The notes beneath the pieces were generated by a model. That model worked only from the letters and a program-made list of their open reading frames with translations. It made no database searches and was not told the DNA's origin. From NCBI GenBank assembly GCA_022702705.1, contig CM040422.1, positions 36,975,270 to 37,039,269 of the forward strand: a DNA stretch of 64,000 bases, in the 5' to 3' direction. Made by a program: the position numbers and the translations under genes. Shown one piece after another: positions 35,956 through 46,317 of the stretch. The first letter of the stretch is position 1. Each line of letters opens with the position of its first letter. The stretch comes from Papilionanthe hookeriana x Papilionanthe teres (taxonomy: Eukaryota; Streptophyta; Magnoliopsida; Asparagales; Orchidaceae).

Positions 35956-37416
35956 TCACGACTCGTAAGGCCGAAGGCTCTCTAGCTCCGGGTCTGGCTG
36001 GAAGTGATAAGGTGCTTTCCTGTCATCCATCCTTCTAAAAGTAACTGAGATCCGCTTCATTGGTACTCTCGGTATGCAATGTTTAGCGACATCTGTTCCA
36101 TTGGTACTCCCGGTAATGGTATCTTTACTGGACCTCAGAACTCACCCGGGGCTGCTATCCGGAGGTCAGATCCGAACATGATATTACATTAGTTCAGAAA
36201 AGAAACTGTGCAAAAAGGTCTGACAAAGTCGTGGTGATCTATGTGCGGGGGTATGCAGTCACCCTTCTTGTAAATGTTAATGATGCAACTGTTGGGTATG
36301 CAATCTGCCGGCAGTACCCTCCACGTTATCATTCTCTTTACCATCCTTTTGATGACTAACGGCATTGGATCTACCTTGCCATGAAGGAGTATTCCCGGTG
36401 GGTTTCCCTTCCTGTCTTCTGCGAAGTTGTAGCAGCATCCACATTGTATTGTAATTCTACCTTTCCCTGGCATCCATCTCCGGGGTTCTGAGTAAGTGTT
36501 TTCTCTTAGGCGGCCCACTCGGCCCATTCTTTTCAAATCCTGGATGCAGTCCACGATTTGTTGTTGTTCGTATTCCGAGAACACGTCTGTATGTAGCTCG
36601 AGGCCTTCTAGTATATTGATCCTCCTGCCTCTGATTCTCTCGAAGTATTCAAAAGTTTTCTTCTTGACATTCTACATTCTTTCTAGCTCGTATTCTGGAA
36701 TAATCTGCAAATGGCGAGGCCTGGTGACGTATTGTGGGATATATGGCTCAATCCCTTCACGTTCTCCTGCATACCTCGGCTCCTCGGGGATGGTGTCCTT
36801 CGGGACATCCTCCGGGGTTGCTTCTGCAACAAGGTTATGCATTACCGGTGGCTTTATCCGGTGGCGTTGTAGCCTTCCTTCTTCCGTCCTTCTTAAGATT
36901 TCCCCGGTCTCTTCTATTATCCTCGGAGCCGGCCTCCTTCCTTCGAGTACCCGGTGAACCGGCGTCCTTGAAGTATATGCACCGGCAGCAAGACTCGCCT
37001 CGTCGCGCCGGTCCGCCGCTAGTTTAGTTAACATCTTGCGGATACGGCGATTTTTATTTCTTCTCCGAGTTGCTCGTGAGAGTAGCTCTTCGTACTTCCC
37101 GAATTTCCGTGGGCGCGGCGCCGACAAGCTCGCCCTCTACTCGTAGCGACTACTGCGAATTGATTCTCTTGTCTTCTTCAGTGTTTGTTTTCCTTTTCTT
37201 GCTGCTGGATTGGTGGCTTGGGCCACCCACTTTCATTATTGTCTGACTGGGCAGTTCCTCTCGGTCAATTGGGACCCAGTCACCTTCCTCGTATTGCAGG
37301 CCTGCTGGTGCGAAGTCTGAGTCAATCTCTATTATCGCTCCATCTTTCACCCTCCTTTCGTCGAGTGCAAGGCTTACGCCATTTCTAAAGTTCAGGACCA
37401 ACCGCCCATTCGACAT
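35956..37416 (-). pseudogene. Inner ORF3: unknown N-domain plus ALKBH9/10-type dioxygenase (broken)
   Basis: I start it at ATG 37414-37416, directly after the predicted splice acceptor; the ATG at 37434 would lie in the intron. The first ~90 residues (MSNGRLVLNFRNG, then a KKRK cluster) are of unknown type; a very basic RRRNKNRRIRKML stretch follows after a frameshift near 37130-37150. The AlkB domain runs from about 36640: ILEGLELHTDVFSEYEQQQI, WMPGKGRITIQ, CCYNFAEDRKGNPPGIL, HID (36237-36245). Damage: CAG to TAG at 36672-36674, TAA at 36189-36191, CGA to TGA at 36135-36137, and a deletion after IPLPG that removes the GSVMIL strand and shifts frame. Beyond it AKHC (distal His 36079-36081) and SVTFRRMDD are still readable. 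About 490 codons in the unbroken state. Confidence 0.9.
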
Positions 37417-37420
37417 TTTC

Positions 37421-37462
37421 CTGCGAAAAGACAAGGAAAAGGATCAGGGGCTGTACTAAGAA
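37421..37462 (-). promoter_or_regulatory. Predicted 3' splice acceptor for ORF3 (inner)
   Basis: The - strand reads CCCCTGATCC (branch-point-like CTGAT), then TTTTCCTTGTCTTTTCGCAG ending at 37421, four nucleotides before ATG. The outer copy has the same arrangement at 54056-54097. This fits expression of ORF3 from a spliced subgenomic RNA. The donor was not identified. Confidence 0.6.
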
Positions 37463-37710
37463 CAAGAACATTAAGAAAATGTTTATTAAAGATAGTTTTT
37501 TTATTACTTTTTGTATTTTTAAATTTAACGAGAATGAAGTGGGATAAGATCAGGAAAGAGATTTTGATATGGAAGAGAAAACAAGGGAAACTTTATTATC
37601 ATGATTTTATTTATTTTAGCACATTTTTTATTATTTTTGGGTTCGGACCCAGTCATAAGTAACTACTTCACCCGTGCTTCTAGGGATGAAAGATCCATCC
37701 CTTTGAAATA

Positions 37711-38835
37711 TCAGGTAGCGTAATACTTTTTCAAGTATCGTCCATTGATCGGAAGCATATGTCGTTCTCCTTGGCAATTCACTAGCTGGTAAGAGCCTCC
37801 TGAGTAGACTGCCTCAACCACAAACGGTCCTTCCCAAGTAGGTTCAAATTTTCCTCCTATCTTGTGGTGTGCAAGAATAGGTCTTTTGAGAACGAGAACT
37901 AAGTCACCAACTTTGAAGGTTCTTGGGCGGACCAATCTGTCATGGGCTTGAACCATCTTAGCTTGGTATACTTCTAAATTCTGCTGTGCTGCAAGTCTTT
38001 TCCCTTCCAAGCTTTCTAATTTCTCTAGTCGTAATTTGGCATTCTCTTCCGTCGTGATTTTGTTTGCAACTCGCAATCTCGAGTGAAGGAAGTCTGGACC
38101 TCTAAAGGTAACAATGCCTCGACCCATACACCGAGCGTAAGGTGTAGCTCGAGTAGGAGTTCGAAGGTTGTCTGATAGGCCCATAAGGCTTCTAATAACT
38201 TCTCGTGCCAATTTCTCTTATTATCGTCCAAGGTTTTCTTTAAGATTTGAATGAGAGTTTTATTAAAAGCCTCAGCCAGGCTGTTTGCTCTTGGGTAGTA
38301 AATTGTTGAATATTGTCAGTCGATTCCATGTATCCTGACAAAATTGTTGATTTGTGTGCTTCTGAATGCTGACCCATTATCTGAGATGATCTCGCGCGGC
38401 ACTCCGAAACGGTAGAAAACTTGGTTCTTGAAAACCGTAGCACGTGGTGTGCTTTCACTTCTCTAAGTGGAACCGCCTCGCCCACTTGGAAAAGTAATAT
38501 GTAGCCGCAAGAATGAAGCGATGTCCTTTGGAAGATGGTGGTTCTATTGGACCCACTATATTTGTGCCCCAACATTCAAATGGCCACGACGCAATTGTCG
38601 GATGTAGCACATTTGGAGGTTGGTGTAGAACCACTCCATGCACTTGGCATTGGTGACAGCTCTTGGCGATTTTCATGCAGTCGGTCATCATCGAGGGCCA
38701 GTATTACCCTAGTCTTTTAATTTTCATTTTCATCTTTAGACTCGATCGGTGAGCACCACTGCAGTCCCGAATGGACCTCTTTAACAATTTCACGGGCCTC
38801 GGACCCGCTTAGGCACCTTAGCCACATTTGATCGA
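37711..38835 (-). pseudogene. Inner integrase (broken, first catalytic Asp lost)
   Basis: It is read in pieces leftward: zinc-binding residues near 38790-38650 ending CHQCQVHG, core with FECWGTNIVGP, and a C-terminal part 37711-38211 with FKVGDLVLV and EPTWEGPFVVEAVYSGGSYQ, a GPF/Y-type module, ending at the stop 37711-37713. The first Asp of the DDE triad is Asn (codon 38560-38562, AAT), where the outer copy has Asp; ATDYFSKWAE has become ATYYFSKWAR. Several frameshifts separate the pieces. The enzyme joins cDNA ends to host DNA; this copy cannot. Confidence 0.85.
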
Positions 38836-39345
38836 AAGACCTTTCGTATAACGTGTTGTTTATTAATGCGTAGGACGAGTTCTTTTCTTGATCCGATGGG
38901 CTAGCGATCTATCGTCCGGTAGTTTTCTCCGTTTGCGGTGTAGTCCATTAATGGCCGTCGCCAATCTTCTATGTTTTCTCGCCACCGCCGCAACCGATTC
39001 TTTTTCTTTTTCGATTTGTGTATTGTGTTTATGTTGAGCCGTGATAGGACTCCGACGTCCCCGAACTGACACTTACACTGATTCATCTTGCAAGCAGGCA
39101 AATTCTTTTGCGAGGTGGGCTAACGCATCTACTAAAGCGTTTTCTCTCCTGGGAATTTTGTAAATTGTCACATTCGGAATCTGTTCCAACAATTGTATGG
39201 CATACTGGAAGTATTGCTCGAGTCTTGGCTTTAAAATTCTGTACTCGTCCGCGATCCGTTGAATGATTAACCGCGAATCCCCGTAGATGTTGATGTCCGT
39301 TATCCCCATTTGAATAGTTAATTCCAGATTCCGTTATGAGGGCTT
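38836..39345 (-). pseudogene. Inner archaeal-type RNase H, C-terminal part and linker (frameshifted)
   Basis: The frame 39073-39309 continues the second RNase H with GITDINIYGDSRLIIQ, YFQYAIQLLEQIPNVTIYKI and ENALVDALAHLAKEFA, then the linker to integrase (38863-39101). It is out of frame with the long pol frame because about one base is missing near 39345: the outer copy reads CGTATTCTGCCTCG, this one CGTATTCGCTTCG. This extra RNase H placed before integrase is diagnostic for the Tat lineage. Confidence 0.85.
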
Positions 39346-42024
39346 CGTATTCGCTTCGTTGTTTGTACACGGCTCTGTCAAGTGGTAGGAGTATCTTAAC
39401 ATCCCCCGCTCCGGTGTTATAAAGATTAATCCGATCCCTGCCTTACCGGGCACTATCACTTGCGATTCTTCATTTTTGTGTGCTGAAGATGCTCCGTCAA
39501 AATGTAATTCCCAACGTCGATCATCAGGGTCTTCTAGGCTCATTATTTGTTCATCTGGCAAATCGTCATTGAGAGAAGATTCTGCCGGCAAAGGGTGTGT
39601 TGCGAGGAAGTCTGCTAAGACTTGTCCCTTTACGGCACGAAGAGGCATGAAAGTTATATCAAATTGCAATAATATCATCGACCATCTGGCAAGTCTGCCG
39701 GAAAGCGTTGGACGAGTCATCAAGTATTGCAATGGATTAAATTTCGAGATCAGGTTGACCTTATGAGAAAGCATGTAGTGCATGAGCTTTTGAGCGGTGA
39801 AGATCAGGGCCAAACAATGCTTTTCAATTGCGGGATACCTTATTTCGGTCGGAAGTAAACGACGGCTTAGGTAGTAAAGAGCATTTTCTTTACCCTCATC
39901 ATTGAACTGGGCTAACAGGGCTCCGAGAGAGTCGTCTAAAGCCGCGGTATAAAGTATCGCCGGTCTACCCGAGACCGGGGTCGCTAAGACAGGAGGTGTC
40001 ATTAAATATTGTTTAATGTCCTCAAAGGCCTTCCGGCATTTCTCTTCCCAAATAAATTTGGCGTCATTTTTAACTAATGCCGAGAAAGGCCGACACCTAC
40101 TCGACAAGTTTGAGATAAAGCGTCGAAGATATGCCAACTTCCCTTGAAAAGATCGTAGTTGTTTTAAGGTTTTGGGAGGCGGCATTTCTAAGATAGCTTT
40201 AATCTTTTCCGGGTCGATTTCAATTCCACGATGTCGGACAACGAATCCTAAGAATTTCCCGGAGGTGACGCCGAAGGCGCATTTTAAGGGATTCATCTTA
40301 AGGTTAAATTGTCTTAATCGTTCAAAAACAATTCTCAAATCATATAGGTGGTTGTCCTTTACTTTGCTTTTGATGACCACATTGTCCACGTAGCATTTGA
40401 CTTGATTGTGGATGAGATCATCAAAAATTCTTGACATCGCTCTTTGGTATGTTGCTCCTGCGTTCTTCAGTCCGAATGGCATCACTGTGTAGCAATATAC
40501 TCCGATCGGCGTTCTGAATGCTGTAAGTTTTTTATCTTTTGGAGCCATTTTTATCTGGTTGTATCCTGAAGATCCATCCTTGAATGAGAATATTTCATGT
40601 GTCGAAGCAATGTCGATCATTAATTCTGGGATCGGTAGAGGGAATTCATCCTTTGGACATGCCTTGTTTAAATATCTGAAATCCACACAAATTCTGATCT
40701 GACCATTCTTCTTCCTAACTGGTACCACATTGGCTAACCAAGTCGGGTATTGTTCTTCGTGGACAAATTTAGCGTCTATTAGCTTTTTAACTTCAACTAT
40801 GACTTGTTGTTCGATTTCCAGACGCATTCTTCTGGTACCTTGTCTGACTGGGACAGAAGTAGGATCCACTCCTAGCTTATGGACTGCGACCTCTGGAGCT
40901 AATCCTGGCATCTCATCGTAGTTCCAAGCAAAACAGTCTTTAAATTCCATTAGTAACTTGATTATTTCTTCGGACTCTTCTTTATTGAGTAAGGAGCTAA
41001 CAAAGGTAGGTCTAGGCTCTTCGCTAGTACCTAAGTTAACTTCCGTTAACTCATCTATTGTAGATTTAATCTCTTCTTCGAATTTTGGTGGAGCGTCTCC
41101 AATTTGTAAATCTTCAAATTCTTCTGTAGTTTCCATGCAGTTTTCATTAGACTTGCAAGTGACAACCAAGCAAAATTCAGCATCGTCAACTGATCCTACT
41201 GTGCCGAATCCGAGACCATGTTTTGAATTGGGTGGACGATGGTAGAATTTGATGGGCTTTGCACCGCCGCTATGTACCTCTTTGACCACCATACCCTTGA
41301 TCTTATTAGAATGGATCGGGGTTAGGGTCATAGTATGTACATAATGGTTAATCTTCTCGTACATCGATTTATATTCCTTGTTCTTTTCATCTTCGAGAGA
41401 GATCCTGAATTGTGGCTTCTTCGGACTTATTGTCGCTGCTTCTTGCTTGATCTCTTTTTCTTCTTCGTAACTATCTTCCCAATCAACATCGATGGCCGGT
41501 TTCTCTCGTCCAACTGTCCTAACGTCTCTGCCATGACCTCGTCCCCGGCCTCGACCTCGGATATGAGTTGTGGAGAAACCTTTGCCATCTCGCCGTAAGG
41601 GAGTGGTGAGTGACTGTTGGACTAGAACTTCAGATTCTTCGTCGTCCCGAACTTCCTTTGCTTCATTCGTTATGGTATCTCTGGAGAAGATTGTTTTCTT
41701 CGGAGGTGCGTAATAAGCTGCATCTTCATGAATTCCAATTTCATGTACGGAGAATGGTTGTAAGTCACCTTTGATGCACTGTTCCCCTCCATCGTAGTAT
41801 TTGATGCACTGGTGTAGGGATGATGGTACCATCCTGTTTTCATGTATCCATGGTCGGCCCAGTAGAGCGTTGAATGACGTTTCTGAATCAATTATGTGAA
41901 ATTTCGCGGTTGTCTTTGCCAAGTCACCGGTTTTCATTAGCAGTGTTATTGATCCGAGGGCTCTTTCTCCTTTCGGTTGAATCCTCTTAATAACATTTTG
42001 TCCGTCTAAGCTCACGAGCATCAA
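39334..42024 (-). pseudogene. Inner pol: protease C-part, RT, RNase H, start of second RNase H
   Basis: This is a long open frame of 896 codons. Order: end of protease (NALLGRPWIHENRMVPSSLH near residues 50-70), a charged linker with a GRGRGRGHGRD run, and the RT from about residue 330 with ARRM-like FVHEEQYPTWLANVVPVRKK, RICVDFRYLNKACPKDEFPL, FSFKDGSSGYNQIKM, and VMPFGLKNAGATYQRAM. RNase H follows (YLSRRLLPTEIRYPAIEKHC) and then LHFDGASSA of the archaeal-type RNase H. The catalytic RT box is YVDN: the second Asp is Asn (codon 40381-40383), which should abolish polymerisation. The frame ends early at a frameshift near 39345. Openness over 2.7 kb indicates a fairly recent insertion. Confidence 0.92.
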
Positions 42025-42493
42025 TTTCCAAATATGCTAGCATTTGAAGATTCATTATGTTGATTGATGCTCCTGGATCCACCAATACTCTAGAGAGTGT
42101 AAACTTCCCTATTGTAATTAAAATGTACAACGGTCGGTTGTGCTCTGCTGTACCAAGTAGCAGGTCATTGTCTGTGAAGGTAACACCTCGTTGTTCCTTT
42201 AACGAGCAAACCTCATCTAAGGAATCTCCGGTCATTTGAGCTAAGAAAATTTATGGATCAAGTAAGGCCTTGATCAGAGCTTCTCTCATCTCCTTTGATA
42301 AGATGAGAGTGTCGTAGATGCTCGGTTGGCTCGGTAGTTTCCTAAGATGGGCTAGCACGTTGTAGTCCACTTTATTTCCATGTGTCTCGATTTCTTCCCG
42401 AATGGGTATTTCTTCGTCGGGTTGGTTCTTCCCGAACAACCACTCGCTTTCCTTTGTCCTTCGGACCCATTCTCGGAGGTAGAACTCTTCCAC
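41987..42493 (-). pseudogene. Inner aspartic protease and upstream spacer
   Basis: The frame 41987-42235 has RVLVDPGASINIMN, the protease active site in the DPGAS form seen in Tat elements (Asp codon 42078-42080), followed by LQMLAYLEI. The reading continues in the 42024 frame after a shift. The frame 42251-42493 (YDTLILSKEMREALIKAL, with VDYNVLAHLRKLPSQPSIYD before it) is the conserved stretch just N-terminal of the protease. The protease would cut the Gag-Pol precursor. Confidence 0.85.
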
Positions 42494-42496
42494 TTC

Positions 42497-43345
42497 TTAA
42501 GTTAACTTCGTAATTTCTTTTGAATCTAGTATTGAGTTTTTCGGTGTCTCCTCTTGAATCGGAATGACGAGTTCTTCTGGATTAGCTTCAGAGTCTGAAG
42601 GCTCTAACTCTATCGTGACTGGAGCTCCTCGAAACTCGCAAATAGATTCGTTTCTTGTTGAACTCTCGTAGCCTCTTTGGTGGATGTCTTCTTTGTCATT
42701 GTGATTGTTGAGATTGTGTATGATTTGAGAATTGTCATTTGTATCGGAATCGATGTCCGGATTGTCGCTAGTTACGTAATCGTTAGAAACAGTCAAAACG
42801 TAGCCAACGCCATAACCCTTATCATTATAAGATTCCACTGGAGTGAGCAAATAATCATACAAAGTCAGAGGTTCGAGAAATTTCTCCCCCGAATCGGAAA
42901 CAACTATCCTAGGATAAGCAGCCCCTAGTCTAGCCTTAAGAGCCTCGGTCTTCTCTTCTTCATTGATTTTCTTCTTCTCTTCAATCGTCTCTTGTTGAGG
43001 TGGTTCTTCTATCGCAAGTGCTAGTGCCGACTTGACAGGTTTCGAACTCTGAATTGAGGCTCGTACCGAAGCGGTTTGGATGTGATCCAAAATCTTCTTC
43101 GAAGACTTTGTCCAAGCGGTAGTCCATCCATCATTAGTCGCATAGGGATCTATCGGAACAATGAGATCCGTCGAGATAACATTGACGGAACCTCCTTTCT
43201 GGGGTTCCTTCATGTACTCCTTCGGGATCGTTATATTCCCTTTCCGAAGATCGTCGTTGAGCCAACTTTTGAAGGTAATACAATCTTCTATCTTATGCCC
43301 AAGCATCCGGTGGTAAGGGCAAAAGTTGGGATCACCTTTCTTGTC
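42497..43345 (-). pseudogene. Inner gag C-terminal: zinc knuckle and acidic linker
   Basis: The nucleic-acid-binding knuckle CPYHRMLGHKIEDC (43280-43321) has the CX2HX4HX4C spacing used by Tat elements. A 269-codon open frame follows with a lysine/glutamate-rich middle (ETIEEKKKINEEEKTEALKA), LEPLTLYDYLLTP and an Asp/Asn-rich stretch near 42700. A stop at about 43360 separates it from the capsid part. It links capsid to protease in the precursor. Confidence 0.75.
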
Positions 43346-43505
43346 GACTTCTTCGATCTCTTAGGTTCCGGTAGTTGGAAATCCGGAGTCTTCATCGATC
43401 GCGGAACATTTTCGGCATCGCCTCATTCTTGAACGGATACTCCCTGCTCAAAAGCTCCTTTAGCGTACGTTGTGGACGAGGCGGTTGTTCATACTGTTGG
43501 GATGA

Positions 43506-44170
43506 CTAATAGCTGGGTCGGGGTTGCTGCAGCCATTCTGACGGTATTTGTATCAGCTGCTTGCCTTTATCGACAGCTGCGACGATCCCGGACTTCTTTT
43601 CAAAAGTTTTCACGGGCTTCTGTTTGTCCGTTTTGTCGAGAAAACTTAATTGCTTCGCCTCCTCTCGCAAGCTTCCGGCCTTGCTTAACAACTTCTCAAA
43701 AGTCTTAATAGTAAATCCCTTGAGGAGAAGTGCTATCGGGCCATGAATGCTCTTAAGTAAAATGTCGATTGCATGCTGTTCTTGTAGCTGTGGCTTACAC
43801 TTCATACTTAGATTTCTCCATCGAAGTATGTAATCCACCAAAGTTTCGTTCAGCTTCTGCTTCTCTACCACTAAATCACCTATAGTGATGTGGTGATGAG
43901 CTCCGGCAAATCGCTTGATGAAGAGGTTCTCTAATTCTGAAAATGTCTTCACCGAACCGTTCAGTACTTAGCATACCAATCAAAAGCGATCCCTGACAGG
44001 CTGCTGACAAATTGTCGGAAGAGTAAAGCATCACTTCCGCCGGCATTGGAACAACTGGCACAAAAAAGTGCAACATGCTGCTGAGGGTTTCTGGTTCCAT
44101 CAAAGGTCTTGAACAGAGGTGGTACAAAGCCTTACGGATATTGGACAACGTCGAATTCTTCAGGGTAAGG
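43506..44170 (-). pseudogene. Inner gag capsid (retrotransposon gag domain, frameshifted)
   Basis: From 44160 leftward in shifted frames one reads FKTFDGTRNPQQHVALF, FVSSLSGIAFDWYAKY, then after a stop and shift near 43960 the frame 43506-43952 continues with FSELENLFIKRFAG, LVVEKQKLNETLVDYILRW and SIHGPIALLLKGFTIKTFEK. This is the classical retrotransposon gag pattern (A-x-W-Y, RF, Y-x-x-R/W). It forms the virus-like particle around element RNA. The break disables it. Confidence 0.85.
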
Positions 44171-44224
44171 TCTACCCGTCCGAATGGATGTCCCGCTCTT
44201 TGATTGTGCCAAGGCTTCTCGCAC

Positions 44225-44839
44225 CTACTGTTCCACCATGCTCTTAATATCCTTTTCCGGAATCATGTTTTGTGTTGCATCCTTCTTTAATTGATCATTC
44301 CCATTGACGGACGTAATCTCCTTTCCTCTGTCTACAATGTGAATGACTTCTGGGGGTGTTTCTCTTTGGGGTTGAACCTGACTCTGGAGAGTGGCTAGGG
44401 CTACAGCTATCTCTTCCATCCTTTTTTCCATTTGGGCGATCATATCATCTTTCTCTTGAAGCTGCCTCCTCATTACTTCCGGCTCCTCTCTTTCTGCGGC
44501 TGCAGGAGCACCTTGTGAAGCTGACGAAGCTCGCATTTCAACCATGTTAATTTTTGCATATTCATCATCCATGAACTCTGACGAGTCAACTTCATCTCCG
44601 AATTTCTCTTCTCTTTCTCTTGCTAATCGCCGAATATCGGTTCTTAGCTTTTCCATAGCATCTTCTAGTGGTCTTTTCTGTACATCTTTGCAGTTGTCAT
44701 GCGATAGCTGTCGGGTTTCCTTCTCATGAGTCCCCTTTACTGCGGTAGCACTTTCTTCGGACTCAAGTCTCCTGACGAGACTTTCCTTTTCAGGTTGTTG
44801 TTTTAATCTTAATTGTCCAGTAGTGGGACGCCATACCAT
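44225..44839 (-). pseudogene. Inner gag N-terminal region, coiled coil
   Basis: A 204-codon open frame directly upstream of the capsid domain. Residues 85-160 are dominated by Glu, Arg, Gln and Met with heptad-like spacing (EVMRRQLQEKDDMIAQMEKR), a probable coiled coil as often found at the start of Tat gag. The frame stops at 44225, about 60 bp before the capsid reading begins. Whether this is one protein with the capsid in an intact copy cannot be told here. Confidence 0.65.
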
Positions 44840-45090
44840 CCTCCTAGCAGCAAGGTGTCCGGGACCGGATGGTCTCGTCGACCAAATCGCCGGAAGGTGG
44901 TATCCTCCCTAATTTGTAGTCCTGAAACAACGACAGGCGGACTAGATTTCATTCTCTTATTCAGCTTTTATGCAGCGATAGTAGGCTCTACTAGCAGCCC
45001 AAGACGACATTTGGCCGGCACCCGCCCTATCTTTCTTAAAATTTCTGATACAGGGCATTTTTCTTTCTTCGCTAACTTCTCTATCAAGGT
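44840..45090 (-). other. Spacer between the first ORF and gag
   Basis: No open frame longer than noise on the - strand; it probably belonged to a continuous reading frame before decay. Confidence 0.35.
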
Positions 45091-45801
45091 TTACAGTCGA
45101 GCAAATGGCGTAATTCTAGCCCTTTTCTTACGGTCATCGTTGTAATATACGGGCTGAGGCAATGCGGCAGCAATCTTGCTGACATTTTCTTCATCCTCTG
45201 CGGCGGAGAGGGGATGGAACCTGCTTCCTCCCAAAAGTGGTATGTATTCAGGCAGCGGTGTATACTCGGGCAGTTCCGGGACTTCTTCTAGGAAAGCAAC
45301 TTCAGCGAGGTCCGGCTTCTCTAGCAATCCTTCTACTTCGTTCCTTCTCCGAGTCGGTGTCGCCGATGGAATTCTTGAGCCGGACCCGATTTCAAAACGA
45401 AGGTTTCACGAGAAGATCCGTACCCTCCACGGTAACGGGTTCATCATAGTTCCGAATTTCCTTTCCCTTTAGTTTGGCGTAGCTTCGGGGTAGGTACGGA
45501 GACAACTAGACCAGTGGGGGTAGCAACAACGAGTCCTTCGCGAACAACGAGTACTCCTCTCGGCTGGAATCTTTTGCAGAGGAGGGAATTCATGAGTTGA
45601 CTTGAGGTTAAACTCAATCAATGGCTTCTCAGTTTCTGGCACTTTGCTTGTGAGTGAAAAGAGAGTGACGTCGAGGATTTTGATGTCGGTGTCCCCGAAT
45701 CTTTGTCTGAATCGAATAATTCCATTATCAGGTAGTTCTTCCTTGAACACGGCCAGGTCAAGTCTGTTGACGAAGGAGAAGATCAGTTTTGGGGCTTCCA
45801 T
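45091..45801 (-). pseudogene. Inner first ORF (unknown, broken into two frames)
   Basis: This is the 5'-most coding material after the primer-binding site. The frame 45469-45801 (110 codons, ATG at 45799-45801) begins MEAPKLIFSFVNRLDLAVFK. The frame 45091-45327 carries a Pro/Glu/Tyr repeat (PEYTPLPEYIPL). I recognise no domain. Ogre elements are known to carry an extra ORF before gag, and position fits, but homology is not shown. The ATG is preceded by ACTAACACTTGG and CCCTGCAG, a possible splice acceptor. Confidence 0.45.
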
Positions 45802-46317
45802 TTCTGCAGGGCAGATTCCAAGTGTTAGTCTTAGAATCGTGCTTCTTCTTGTCGTAAAACTTATGACAAAAAAAGAAAGAGTCCGAACACATTTCTGTTT
45901 ATCTTAGTGTATTAGTGGTATTAAAAGAAAATTATTTTTCGAAAAGATTTGTTCGTTAGGAAAGAGAATTATTAAAAGAAGGAGAGTTGTAGGAAGAGTA
46001 AAAGGAATTGATTAGGAACTGGAAAAGGAAGAGAAAGTCTTCTAGAAACTTCTCGACCTGCAAGACCGCTCCTAAACTAATACCTATTGGGGGTCCACCC
46101 CACCTCCAAAATGAGGTAAAAGGATCTCGAAACCTCTCTGTTTAGGGGTGTTTAAACAGTGGCTCCTAAATCCGAGAGAATGTTGGTTGTACTTGTTCAA
46201 GGTAGAAATGAACATAGTATTCCAACGGAAAGAAGGGTAGTTTGATCCACTAGGGACATGGATACACTACCGGTTTTTGAAAGCAGAACTATCTGATTAA
46301 AAATGGAGAGAGGAACT
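45802..46317 (-). other. Inner 5' leader between the primer-binding site and the first ORF
   Basis: This non-coding leader is about 516 nt. On the + strand 46083-46097 reads CCTATTGGGGGTCCA, the exact reverse complement of 33014-33028 at the 3' end of the internal region. Packaging signals would be expected here. Confidence 0.6.

Noticed and set aside
35956..37416. A free-standing host ALKBH gene
   Set aside because: It is intronless within the domain, lies between integrase and the 3' LTR on the element strand in two copies, and shares element flanks on both sides.
24684..37416. ORF3 as an envelope gene
   Set aside because: Despite the env-like position there is no signal peptide or membrane segment, and the AlkB motifs explain the C-terminal part.
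39476..43432. Many + strand frames of 60-120 codons across pol and gag
   Set aside because: They are shadows of the - strand polyprotein frames.
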